DNA of 21,445 nt, taken from the NCBI GenBank assembly GCA_011390435.1, contig JAABSK010000002.1, positions 1-21,445 of the forward strand. Direction: 5' to 3'. Source of the DNA: Desulfobacteraceae bacterium. GTDB taxonomy: Bacteria; Desulfobacterota; Desulfobacteria; Desulfobacterales; Desulfobacteraceae. This document shows positions 8,107 through 15,657 of this stretch, piece by piece (positions within the stretch are counted from its first letter, which is position 1; the number at the start of each line of letters is the position of its first letter). Below the pieces are notes generated by a model. It was given only the letters and a program-made list of their open reading frames with translations, had not been told where the DNA came from and did not search any database. The translations under genes were made by a program, and so were the position numbers.

Positions 8107-9839
8107 GATGGTTTTCCTGAAATATGTTGATGACAGATGTTGATATATGCAGCTGCCTGGGGCAGCGATGCTAAAGGGTTCAGATGTTCCAGGGCTGTTT
8201 TGAACCGGCCGGTATTCATCTGGCAGATCCCCATGCAGAGCATTAAATCCGGGTTGTCCGGCCAAATGGAAAGTGCCTTTTCAAGCGTTGAAATTGCCGC
8301 ATGGAATTGTCTGCGTTTTTGAGACAGCATGGCCATCCCCAGAAACGCCCTGGCATCCGGTGCATAGCGTAATGCATACTCATAGAGCATCCAGGCAATC
8401 TGATCCGGGTTTTTCAGTTGCGGGTGGTTTGCATATTCGCCGTGGGAAAACGTCATTGCCAGCCGTGATAGAAAATCTGCATGAAAAGGATACAACTCTT
8501 TTTTATCCACAAGCACCAGGGTCTGGACAAAAGTCTCAAGCGCGGAAAAAAAATGTGACCGCAGTGTGCCGCCAAAGGATTTGACAGTCTGAAAATCAAG
8601 AAGGTCATCCACTTCAAACCAGGGAAGGTCCTCGATTCTTTCATGCCAGATATGATCTGAGATTTTATGCCGGGCAACCGCCTTTTGATACAGGTGGGTT
8701 CCGGGAAAAATCACCAGCAGATAAAAAACAGCACTCAACGGCTGGATCGCATCCATCATGCGCAGGGTGTCAGCAATGGTTGCTGGTGTTTCACCAGGGG
8801 AACCATAAATGAAATATGCCCTGGGCATGATTCCGAACGAGCGGGTCAAAGAAAAGGCCCGGAGGATCTGGTTGCTGTCAACTGGTTTTCCCAGCTTTTT
8901 CCGGATGGCATCAGACCCGGATTCCACACCAAAACTGATCTGGATACATCCGGCAGTGCGCATGGCAAAAACGAGTTCTTCATCCAGATAATCCACCCGT
9001 GAAATGGCGTTCCAGGTGATGATCAGCTTTTTTTGTCGAATCCGTCGGCAAAATTCAAGTACCCGGGTTTTATCCATGGTAAAGGTGTCATCAGAGAGAT
9101 AAAAATGAGTGACGCCTTTGGCGGTCAGCGCCTCGATTTCATCAACAAACCATTGGGGAGAATGGGACCTTACCCTGCTGCCTCCCCAGAAACGGGGTGA
9201 TCCGCAAAAGGTGCATTTCCCGGGGCATCCCCGTGACATGGCCAGGTGCTGGTAGGTGAAGTGGGCAGATGGATGGGCCAGGGCATCAAGGTTCTCAATC
9301 GGAACGGGTGGTGCGGTTTTTACCAAAGACCCGTTGGACCGGTATACCAGACCGCTGATGGCGGAAAAAGAACCCCGGCCGCCGGCCACAGCAGGATCTG
9401 CAGTTGTCTGTTCAATATGCTCTGCCAGTTCCAGCATGGCCTGTTCCCCTTCTCCGATGACGATCACATCCAGTTCAGGGCAGGCCTCAAACAGATGATC
9501 CACCAGAAACGTGGGGGCGGGTCCGCCAAACACAACCGTTATTGAAGGGAAGTGTTCCCGGGCAATTTTGGCGCTGTCAATGGCATTCCACCGGTTGGGA
9601 TTGGTAACGGAAAATCCGATGATGTCCGGCTGCAGTTCAGTGATGACCTGTGTGAAGCGTTCAAGCGGGTTGTTTACTTCAGCTGCGGCCAGGTTGAGAA
9701 TCCGGGTTGAAAATCCTTTGTCCAGGAGCTGTGCACCAATATAGTACAGCCCGATCGGAACGATATGGGCATCTTCTCCTGAAATCCGTCTGTCCAGGCA
9801 GGCCGGGTTGACCAGCAGAATTTTCAGGGGCCTTACCAT
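8103..9839 (-). CDS. B12-type radical SAM protein with C-terminal TPR-like repeats
   Basis: A 578-residue protein in the large class of cobalamin-binding-domain radical SAM enzymes. The N-terminal Rossmann-like domain (about 4-145) begins KILLVNPAC and contains VVFGGPAPTFL and VIVIGEGE, as in B12-binding partners, though the classic DxHxxG motif is not visible. The radical SAM core (about 195-415) has its cluster motif as Cys205, Cys209 and Cys212 in RGCPGKCTFC. It also shows FYLSDDTFTMD and the FGVESGSD strand. Residues about 485-560 look like TPR repeats (AISTLEKALSIWPDNPDLML). Such enzymes methylate or rearrange unreactive carbons; the substrate cannot be read from the sequence. The start overlaps the nitroreductase stop by 7 bases, and the stop overlaps the next gene by 4. 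Confidence 0.88.
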   Translation of the reverse strand: MVRPLKILLVNPACLDRRISGEDAHIVPIGLYYIGAQLLDKGFSTRILNLAAAEVNNPLERFTQVITELQPDIIGFSVTNPNRWNAIDSAKIAREHFPSITVVFGGPAPTFLVDHLFEACPELDVIVIGEGEQAMLELAEHIEQTTADPAVAGGRGSFSAISGLVYRSNGSLVKTAPPVPIENLDALAHPSAHFTYQHLAMSRGCPGKCTFCGSPRFWGGSRVRSHSPQWFVDEIEALTAKGVTHFYLSDDTFTMDKTRVLEFCRRIRQKKLIITWNAISRVDYLDEELVFAMRTAGCIQISFGVESGSDAIRKKLGKPVDSNQILRAFSLTRSFGIMPRAYFIYGSPGETPATIADTLRMMDAIQPLSAVFYLLVIFPGTHLYQKAVARHKISDHIWHERIEDLPWFEVDDLLDFQTVKSFGGTLRSHFFSALETFVQTLVLVDKKELYPFHADFLSRLAMTFSHGEYANHPQLKNPDQIAWMLYEYALRYAPDARAFLGMAMLSQKRRQFHAAISTLEKALSIWPDNPDLMLCMGICQMNTGRFKTALEHLNPLASLPQAAAYINICHQHISGKPS

Positions 9840-10423
9840 GAGCGGACAATCAGTTCTTCCAGCGTTCTTTTCGGAACATGGTGAACCTGATTTTCATCCC
9901 TGAAATACCGAATATCGCCATCTTTGCTCAGTTCATCAATCTGAACGGTTTCAACGGGTTTTCCAATGGCCAGCACCAGCTTGACTTCAAGGTGATCGTC
10001 GATTTCCAGAAGGGATTTGAGTCTTTTTGCATTCACCGATCCAAACATGCATCCGGCAAGACCAAGGGTGCGGGCCCCGAGAAGGATGGTCTGGGCGCAG
10101 ATGCCATGGTCGCACCAGAATCTGTCCGCGATGGAATGGTCTGCCAGGATGACAATATAGGCTGTGGGCTGTTCGTGTTTTTCCGGGCCTTTCCAGTCAG
10201 TCAGATATGCTGCCCAGCCCAGGCAGGAAAAAATGGCTGCGTTTTTGTTTTCATCGGTACAGGTCACATATTTCAGCGGCTGCATATTCGCAGCTGACGC
10301 ACAGTTCCGGGCAAGATCCAGCAATTTCAGCAAGGTGGCAGTCTCGATTTTATATCCATTGTCAAACCGCCGGCAGGAGCGGTTTTTCTTAACCAGGGCA
10401 GTAAAATCTGACAGGGTGATCAT
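9833..10423 (-). CDS. Nitroreductase-family FMN-dependent oxidoreductase
   Basis: A 196-residue member of the nitroreductase fold, which binds FMN as a dimer and uses NAD(P)H or another donor to reduce varied substrates. The sequence shows the N-terminal FMN phosphate-binding pattern NRSCRRFDNG (14-23), the SAANMQPLKYV segment (43-53, equivalent to the PSxxNxQPW motif), and the helix HGICAQTILLGARTLGLAGC (106-125) followed by a glycine turn that packs on the flavin. The ending RDENQVHHVPKRTLEELI is usual for the family. It begins 3 bases after the rdgB stop (TAACCCATG) and overlaps the radical SAM gene by 7 bases, so it is inside one transcript. The natural substrate is unknown. The family call is firm, the physiological role open. 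Confidence 0.9.
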   Translation of the reverse strand: MITLSDFTALVKKNRSCRRFDNGYKIETATLLKLLDLARNCASAANMQPLKYVTCTDENKNAAIFSCLGWAAYLTDWKGPEKHEQPTAYIVILADHSIADRFWCDHGICAQTILLGARTLGLAGCMFGSVNAKRLKSLLEIDDHLEVKLVLAIGKPVETVQIDELSKDGDIRYFRDENQVHHVPKRTLEELIVRSW

Positions 10424-10426
10424 GGG

Positions 10427-11071
10427 TTATCTGCCTTTGCATTCCACCCGTTCGATTACCGGGGTGTTAAATGCGATCCATTTGATGATTTTACCGGTTT
10501 CTTCTTTGATCTGCTGCAACGCCTTTCCTCTGTGGCTGACCGCGCCTTTTTCCGCTATGGACAACTGGGCAAAGGTTTTATCCAGTTCTGGATAATAAAA
10601 CAGGGGGTCATATCCAAATCCGTTTGTGCCGGCAGGTTCGGTTGTGAGCACCCCCCGGCATTCACCTTCATAGGTCAGGGCGGCACCGGTCGGGACGGCG
10701 ATGGAAATAACGCATTTAAACGCAGCTGATCGGTTCTGTGCGTCTTTCATATTCTCAAGCAGCTTTTGCACATTGTCTGCATCTGATGCATTGTTTCCGG
10801 CATACCGGGCAGAAAAGACACCTGGTGCACCATCCAGGGCATCCACACACAGGCCGGAATCATCTGCCATGGCAGGGTATCCCAGAACTCTGGCAGTAAA
10901 GGCTGCTTTTTTGTAAGCATTGTCATCAAAGGTCTGGCCGTCTTCTACAACTTCGGGAATGGGGCCAAAATCGGTGAGATTCCGGATTTCAATAGAGGAA
11001 TCCTTTAATAATTCCTGGATTTCACGGGTTTTTCCTTTGTTGGTTGTGGCAAGTACAATGATCTGTTTCAC
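10427..11071 (-). CDS. rdgB: XTP/dITP diphosphatase (non-canonical purine NTP pyrophosphatase)
   Basis: A 214-residue HAM1/RdgB-family enzyme that hydrolyses dITP, XTP and related damaged nucleotides to monophosphates, keeping them out of DNA and RNA. Hallmarks are VLATTNKGK at the N-terminus (6-14), the metal-binding acidic ADDSGL (69-74), FSARYAG (86-92), GFGYDPLF (151-158) and SHRGKAL (179-185). I chose the GTG at 11071 because GGAG lies 7 bases upstream and the protein then starts MKQIIVLATTNK, as usual for the family; an in-frame TTG at 11086 lies upstream of that ribosome site and is less likely. It is the first gene of the operon and has a good predicted promoter at 11112-11140. Confidence 0.95.
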   Translation of the reverse strand: MKQIIVLATTNKGKTREIQELLKDSSIEIRNLTDFGPIPEVVEDGQTFDDNAYKKAAFTARVLGYPAMADDSGLCVDALDGAPGVFSARYAGNNASDADNVQKLLENMKDAQNRSAAFKCVISIAVPTGAALTYEGECRGVLTTEPAGTNGFGYDPLFYYPELDKTFAQLSIAEKGAVSHRGKALQQIKEETGKIIKWIAFNTPVIERVECKGR

Positions 11072-11111
11072 TGGTCTGCTCCGCAAATTGAATTTAAGAT
11101 AATATGTTGAT

Positions 11112-11140
11112 AATATAAGATCCAGCCTGGTTTTTGTAAA
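11112..11140 (-). promoter_or_regulatory. Predicted sigma-70-type promoter of the rdgB operon
   Basis: On the minus strand, TTTACA (11140-11135) and TATATT (11117-11112) are separated by exactly 17 bases, followed by about 35 bases of leader to the rdgB GTG. The -35 box lies in the inner part of the inverted repeat at 11120-11154. Called by eye from consensus similarity. Confidence 0.5.
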
Positions 11141-11154
11141 CCCTTTGGCTGGAT
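11120..11154. repeat. Inverted repeat in the rdgB / DUF3786 divergent promoter region
   Basis: ATCCAGCC (11120-11127) pairs perfectly with GGCTGGAT (11147-11154). Inside, GGTTT (11129-11133) pairs with AAACC (11138-11142) around the loop TTGT. The result is a 13-bp hairpin with a 1-versus-4-base internal bulge. No T-run follows on either strand and no gene ends into it, so a terminator is unlikely. Overlap with the predicted rdgB promoter suggests an operator or a structural element; that is inference. Confidence 0.7.
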
Positions 11155-11171
11155 TAAAATGAAATGGAGAT

Positions 11172-11200
11172 TTGTATCACGGGATCTGCTGTGATATATT
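11172..11200 (+). promoter_or_regulatory. Predicted sigma-70-type promoter of the DUF3786 gene
   Basis: TTGTAT (11172-11177) and TATATT (11195-11200) are separated by 17 bases on the plus strand. Transcription would start near 11207, leaving a leader of about 38 bases before the ATG at 11245. Called by eye. Confidence 0.45.
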
Positions 11201-11244
11201 ATTTACCTGAGTTTGACCTGATCATAACATGGAAAGGAGTTCAT

Positions 11245-12054
11245 ATGTCCCGGTTTGCCAATGCCATGGAAGTCTTTAAACTGCTGGATAAATCCAATTG
11301 CAGAAAATGTGATGAAGCCACCTGTCTGGCGTTTGCATCCAAGGTGTTTCTGGGTGAGAAAACACTGGATCTGTGCCCGAAATTAAGCCATGATGTTCTT
11401 AAAAAATACAGTGACAAACAGGCCCGGAAAATGAGTAATGCTGAATTTCGCGATTCTCTTGTGTCTGAACTGAGAACAAAAATTCAGGCATGTGATCTGG
11501 AAGCTGCAGCTGAAAGGGTGGGAGGTGTTTATCAAAACGGGCGCCTGACCCTCAGAATTCTGGGAAAGCCATTCTCCATTGATCAGGATGGACAGATGTA
11601 TTCTGATATCCACATCAATCCGTGGGTTGCAGGCCCTGTGCTTCAGTATGTACTCGAGTGCAAAGGGGTGCCGCTGACAGGCAGATGGGTTCCGTTCAGA
11701 GAATTGAAAGGGGGATGGGAGAAAAACGGTCTGTTTGTCCAGCGTTCGGAATCCGCTCTGAAAAAGATTGCAGATACCTATCCCCTGCTGTTTGAGGACC
11801 TGATCCATATCTTCAGCGGAAAACAGGTGGACAATCATTATGAATCCGATATCTCCCTGGTGGTGTCCCCATTGCCGAAAGTTCCCATGCTGGTGTGTTA
11901 CTGGAAACCGGAAGCGGAGCTGGCCTCGGATCTGCACCTGTTCTTTGATTCATCTGCCGATGAAAATGCCAATATCGACATCGTATACGGGCTGGCCGCA
12001 GGGATTGTTGTCATGTTTGAAAAGATCGCCATGAAACATGGCGTATCCGTGTGA
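11245..12054 (+). CDS. DUF3786 protein with N-terminal four-cysteine Fe-S domain
   Basis: A 269-residue protein. Its first 50 residues match the small Fe-S module also found in corrinoid/CO-dehydrogenase-linked proteins: Cys19-x2-Cys22-x4-Cys27-x16-Cys44 (SNCRKCDEATCLAFA and then LCPKL), which should bind a [4Fe-4S] cluster. The remainder (about 85-265), with conserved-looking RLTLRILGKPFSIDQDG and the tryptophan/glycine-rich FRELKGGWEKNG, fits DUF3786, a family of anaerobes without a known reaction. The ATG at 11245 is chosen because AGGAG lies 5 bases upstream; the frame continues to an ATG at 11164 that lies upstream of the predicted promoter. It is transcribed alone and stops directly against the histidine kinase stop on the other strand. 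Confidence 0.85.
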   Translation: MSRFANAMEVFKLLDKSNCRKCDEATCLAFASKVFLGEKTLDLCPKLSHDVLKKYSDKQARKMSNAEFRDSLVSELRTKIQACDLEAAAERVGGVYQNGRLTLRILGKPFSIDQDGQMYSDIHINPWVAGPVLQYVLECKGVPLTGRWVPFRELKGGWEKNGLFVQRSESALKKIADTYPLLFEDLIHIFSGKQVDNHYESDISLVVSPLPKVPMLVCYWKPEAELASDLHLFFDSSADENANIDIVYGLAAGIVVMFEKIAMKHGVSV

Positions 12055-14220
12055 TCAGACAGATCTTTCCAGCTCGGCCCTGACCGCAGCGCCCAGTTTT
12101 TGAAGGGTGTATGGTTTTTGAAGATAGGCTCCGGCGCCAAGCTCAAGCGTTGCCTGGGCTTTGTCGGTTCTGGAAAATCCACTGGCCAGAATGGCTTTTT
12201 GTCCGGGCTTGAACGATTGGATCTGTCGATAGGTTTCAAGCCCGTCTATTCCCGGATCCATGATCATGTCCAGAAGGATTAAATCAACATGGTTCTGTTT
12301 TAAATATGCCACAGCATCTTCTCCGCTTTTCATTTCCACAGTATGGTACCCGAGCTTTTTCAGGGAGGCTGCTGCAATCTGCCGCTGTTCTTTCACATCA
12401 TCCACAATTAAAATTTTCTGGCTGGAACCTTGATAGTCTTCCAGACGGAAGGGAGCAGCGGCTGCTGTCATTTCATCGGTGGTAATGGGGAAGTACAGGT
12501 CAAATATGGTGCCTTTGTCCGGTGCAGAGAGAATATCAATATAGCCTTCATGATCCTGGACCGTTCCCCAGACCACGGCCATCCCCAGTCCGGTTCCGCT
12601 TCTTCCCATCACTTTCTTGGTGAAGAATGGTTCAAAAATCCGTGGCAGATCTTCTTCAGCAATGCCAATGCCGTGATCTTCCACACTCAGGACGATATAA
12701 TCTCCAGCCTCAACCTGGTCGTACCCTTTGACGGGATGATCCAGGTGGCGGTTGGCTGTCCGGACAATGATGATTCCGCCTCCTGGCTGGGATTCAGCTG
12801 CATTGGAGATCAGGTTCATCAATGTTTTCTGCAGATGAATGGAAGAGCCCTTGAGTAACGGGAATTCAGCCAGGATCTCTTTTTTTACCTGGATATCAGG
12901 ATGAAACGACAGGATTTTATGATATTCCGGTGTCCGCATGAAATGGAGCACCAGATCGTTGAGGTCCAGGCTTTCTTTTGTCACCACGCCCCTTCGGGCA
13001 AGGGTCAGCATATCCTGGACGATTTCAGAAGCCCGGCGGCCGCTTTGCTCAATAATGTTCAATGATTTTCGCAAGGGATCATTTTTGTCCAGATCCATGG
13101 CCAGCAGCTCCGGATAGGTGATAATACCGGACAGGATATTGTTCAGGTCATGGGCGACACCCCCGGCCAGCAGTCCGATGGCTTCCATCTTCTGTGATCG
13201 GTTCAGGCGGTCTTCAAGTGCCTGTTTCTCTTTTTCCATGATCTTCTGGGGGGTGATATCTCTGAGGATTCCCACCACTTTGGGGTCGCCGGTTGCCTCA
13301 TCCGTCAAAAGGCGGGCGTTGACCGAGCAGATATGAACCTGGCCGGTGATGTCCAGAAATTCGACTTCATAATTGCTGACGGTTTTGTTTTTTAACAAGA
13401 GCTGAATGATTTCATCGCGCTGTCTCAGGTTTTTGTAGCGTTTGAGCAGGGGCTGTCCCTTGAGCTGGCTGGCCGGGCAAAGGGCAACCTTTTCAATCGA
13501 CGGGCTGACCTCTACAAGGGTGCCGTCCAGACGGGTTTCAAAGTACACATCCAGAATGTTTTCAAAAATCTGGCGGTATTTGTTCTCCGATGCGGCAAGA
13601 TCCGTCATGGATTTTTGAAGGCCGTTGAGGATCGTAGTGACCGAAAGGGTGGCAACAATGTTTAACAGCATGAAGTTCAAGCAGATGACAAGCCATTTGA
13701 CCAGTGCGTTTTCACTTGCCAGCTGCCAGGGATGGAAGTTGAGCGAAGACAGGAAATCAGTGATATCCAGGTGGATCAGATATCCCAGAAGCGCAAGGGT
13801 AAGGGCATTGATGGTCAGGGCGGCAAACGCCATTTTCCGGCCCAGGAAAAGACCGGTGATCAAAGGGAAAAAAAACAGCCACACCGGGCCTGCTCCAAAA
13901 GGCCCAAGAGTGAAGATCAGCACCATGCCGAGAATGTAGCTGATGGCAGGGATTGCCATGGCCCGGAGGGTAAAGGGCAGGCCGGGTTTGAAAAAGATAA
14001 ACAGAACACCGCCATAGATCAGGGTATCGATAATGGCGACAGCCCACAGCTCTTCTTTCACGGCAAGGACAACACTGGGAATATAGGTGACCAGGCCCAG
14101 AACTGTAATTGCAAAGAACAGATTCAGCAATATGGTCTCTTTCCAGAAGGCCATACCGTCTTTTGCTGTCAGCTGCCGGGGGGACACCAGGCTGCGGATC
14201 CGGTCCAGCAGCGTCTTCAT
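12055..14220 (-). CDS. Membrane-bound PAS hybrid histidine kinase with C-terminal receiver
   Basis: A 721-residue sensor kinase. Six hydrophobic helices occupy about 29-195 (29-52, 58-78, 83-104, 110-128, 131-150, 173-195). A PAS domain follows (about 210-325, SENKYRQIFENILDVYFETR and onward), then the dimerisation/phospho-acceptor domain with His357 in AGGVAHDLNN. The ATPase domain has N-box Asn473, DHGIGI (515-520), FEPFFTKK and GTGLGM. The C-terminal receiver (about 602-720) has Asp607-Asp608, phospho-site Asp651 and Lys702. There is no DNA-binding output, so phosphate probably passes to another protein that is not in the window. It starts 16 bases after the OYE gene stop with only a weak ribosome site, and it is the last gene of that operon. 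The ligand is unknown. Confidence 0.92.
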   Translation of the reverse strand: MKTLLDRIRSLVSPRQLTAKDGMAFWKETILLNLFFAITVLGLVTYIPSVVLAVKEELWAVAIIDTLIYGGVLFIFFKPGLPFTLRAMAIPAISYILGMVLIFTLGPFGAGPVWLFFFPLITGLFLGRKMAFAALTINALTLALLGYLIHLDITDFLSSLNFHPWQLASENALVKWLVICLNFMLLNIVATLSVTTILNGLQKSMTDLAASENKYRQIFENILDVYFETRLDGTLVEVSPSIEKVALCPASQLKGQPLLKRYKNLRQRDEIIQLLLKNKTVSNYEVEFLDITGQVHICSVNARLLTDEATGDPKVVGILRDITPQKIMEKEKQALEDRLNRSQKMEAIGLLAGGVAHDLNNILSGIITYPELLAMDLDKNDPLRKSLNIIEQSGRRASEIVQDMLTLARRGVVTKESLDLNDLVLHFMRTPEYHKILSFHPDIQVKKEILAEFPLLKGSSIHLQKTLMNLISNAAESQPGGGIIIVRTANRHLDHPVKGYDQVEAGDYIVLSVEDHGIGIAEEDLPRIFEPFFTKKVMGRSGTGLGMAVVWGTVQDHEGYIDILSAPDKGTIFDLYFPITTDEMTAAAAPFRLEDYQGSSQKILIVDDVKEQRQIAAASLKKLGYHTVEMKSGEDAVAYLKQNHVDLILLDMIMDPGIDGLETYRQIQSFKPGQKAILASGFSRTDKAQATLELGAGAYLQKPYTLQKLGAAVRAELERSV

Positions 14221-14236
14221 TCAGGTGCCAACGCAC

Positions 14237-15337
14237 TTATGGTGAGATTTTTGCGACACATTCGATTCCACCTTTTGTCATTCCAGGGAAAAAGCATTTG
14301 TTGCACGAGATGCATTCAGCTTTATCCGACTGCCGGATCTGCCATTTCTGTGCCAGATCTGGTTCGCGGATCAAGGGTCTGGCAAGGGCAATGAAATCCA
14401 TACCTTCCGTGTCAATCGCTTTCTGGGAAATGTCCAGGGACCTGAAACCACCCACACAGATGACCGGACAGGCAACATGCTGTTTGATGGCCTTTGCCAG
14501 CGAGAGGTTGTATGCTTCTTTGTCTGCTGAATTGATCTGTTCTCTGGCAGGTCCCTTGTCTCCAGAGGCAGGAGATCCAGAAGACACTTCAATGGCATCA
14601 ATGCCACAATCTGACAGGCGTTTTGCCACCAGAACACCCTCCTCCTGTGTCAGGCCGTTTTCAAAATGGTCTGCAGCATTCATTTTGATGAAGACAGGGA
14701 AATGGTATCCCACCTGTGTTCTGATTTTTTCATAGACATCAAACAGAAACCGGCTTCGGTTTTCAAGACTCCCGCCATAGGCATCGGTTCGAAGGTTGGT
14801 TGCCGGGCTGAGAAACTGACTGATCAGATACCCATGGGCACCATGAATTTGAACCGCATCAAATCCCCAGTCCTTTGCCCGCCGGGCAGCCTGACCAAAG
14901 CAATCAGTGATGTCTTCAATTTCAAGTCCGGAAAGGGCCATTGGTGACTGCGCCGGAGATTTTTTTTCAATGCTGGACGGTGCAACCAGGGGCAGTCCGG
15001 TTTCCCTGGGTCTTGCCAGGGCGCCTGCATGAACCAGCTGAATAGCGATTTTCCCACCATGATCGTGAACCGCTCTGGTCATTGCCCTGAATTCCGGCTC
15101 AAATTCATCGGAATAAATTCCCATTTCCCCGGGATTTTGTTTGCCATCCGGCCGGACATATGTGTAGCTGGAGATGATCAATCCAATTTTGCCGTCTGCC
15201 AGGCGGCAATACAGATCAATCAGCTTTTCAGTGGGCTTCCCGTTTTTTTCACACATCCCTTCCCAGGTTGCCGAGCGAATCATCCTGTTGTTCAGTTCCA
15301 GTGTACCGATGGTCGCGGTGTCAAAAAGTGACTTCAT
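14237..15337 (-). CDS. NADH:flavin oxidoreductase, old yellow enzyme family, with C-terminal cysteine cluster
   Basis: A 366-residue TIM-barrel FMN enzyme. Family marks are RSATWEGM near the N-terminus, IAIQLVHAGA (97-106), the active-site pair His165/His168 in HGAHGYLISQFLSP, NLRTDAYGGSLENRSRF (181-197) and GMDFIALARPLI (312-323). The tail has Cys342-x2-Cys345-x2-Cys348-x11-Cys360, resembling the [4Fe-4S] site of 2,4-dienoyl-CoA and 2-enoate reductases. The extra FAD/NAD domains of those enzymes are absent, so the protein ends just after the cluster. It may take electrons from ferredoxin or a separate partner; this is inference. Substrate is unknown, probably an activated alkene or enone. 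It lies between the 66-residue gene and the kinase gene in one operon. Confidence 0.9.
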   Translation of the reverse strand: MKSLFDTATIGTLELNNRMIRSATWEGMCEKNGKPTEKLIDLYCRLADGKIGLIISSYTYVRPDGKQNPGEMGIYSDEFEPEFRAMTRAVHDHGGKIAIQLVHAGALARPRETGLPLVAPSSIEKKSPAQSPMALSGLEIEDITDCFGQAARRAKDWGFDAVQIHGAHGYLISQFLSPATNLRTDAYGGSLENRSRFLFDVYEKIRTQVGYHFPVFIKMNAADHFENGLTQEEGVLVAKRLSDCGIDAIEVSSGSPASGDKGPAREQINSADKEAYNLSLAKAIKQHVACPVICVGGFRSLDISQKAIDTEGMDFIALARPLIREPDLAQKWQIRQSDKAECISCNKCFFPGMTKGGIECVAKISP

Positions 15338-15364
15338 AGAGATCCTTTCAGAATGGGATACGGG

Positions 15365-15565
15365 TTATTTGATTTTCAGTTTAATATTGTGCCGCTGTAT
15401 TGTTGCATTGACTGCCTCAGTCAGATCTCCCATGGTGGCATTGGATGTAAATTTATCTCCATTGCTGGAAATCTCAATTCCTTTGACGCTTTTTTTGGTC
15501 AGTTTTAAAAGGACTCCCAGTCCAAAAGATTTTGATACTTCAAAAGGTTTTTCTTTATCAGCCAT
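15365..15565 (-). CDS. Small conserved-looking protein of unknown function (66 aa)
   Basis: I do not recognise a family. It is a small basic soluble protein without cysteines. It has two strand-like segments (FGLGVLLKLTKKSVKGIEIS), then a turn and a helix (MGDLTEAVNATIQRHN) and the tail IKLKIK. The start is well supported: GAGG lies about 8 bases upstream of the ATG at 15565. It is 27 bases ahead of the OYE gene and is likely the first gene of that operon, behind the palindromic promoter at 15629-15666. A role linked to the flavin enzyme is only suggested by position. Confidence 0.7.
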   Translation of the reverse strand: MADKEKPFEVSKSFGLGVLLKLTKKSVKGIEISSNGDKFTSNATMGDLTEAVNATIQRHNIKLKIK

Positions 15566-15628
15566 AATATATCCTCATCACAGATTTCAACCCGATACGG
15601 ATTGTTTTATTTTTTACGGTCTTCTATT

Positions 15629-15657
15629 AATATCGGTCTGTATGACTAAAAATGCAA
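15629..15657 (-). promoter_or_regulatory. Predicted promoter of the 66-aa / OYE / kinase operon
   Basis: On the minus strand, TTGCAT (15657-15652) and GATATT (15634-15629) are 17 bases apart. The -35 box lies in the loop of the palindrome 15640-15666, so a bound regulator could block it. The leader to the ATG at 15565 would be about 57 bases. Called by eye. Confidence 0.4.

Noticed and set aside
8107..8265. N-terminal extension of the DUF6178-like gene to 8265
   Set aside because: The extension overlaps the end of the radical SAM gene by over 150 bases, while ATG 8106 gives a typical ATGA overlap.
11164..11244. Upstream in-frame ATG at 11164 as start of the DUF3786 gene
   Set aside because: It has no ribosome site and lies upstream of the predicted promoter; ATG 11245 has AGGAG at ideal spacing and starts the Fe-S domain normally.
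13732..14394. Open frame of 220 codons on the plus strand opposite the kinase membrane region
   Set aside because: The opposite strand encodes a proper six-helix kinase N-terminus, and this translation has no recognisable domain.
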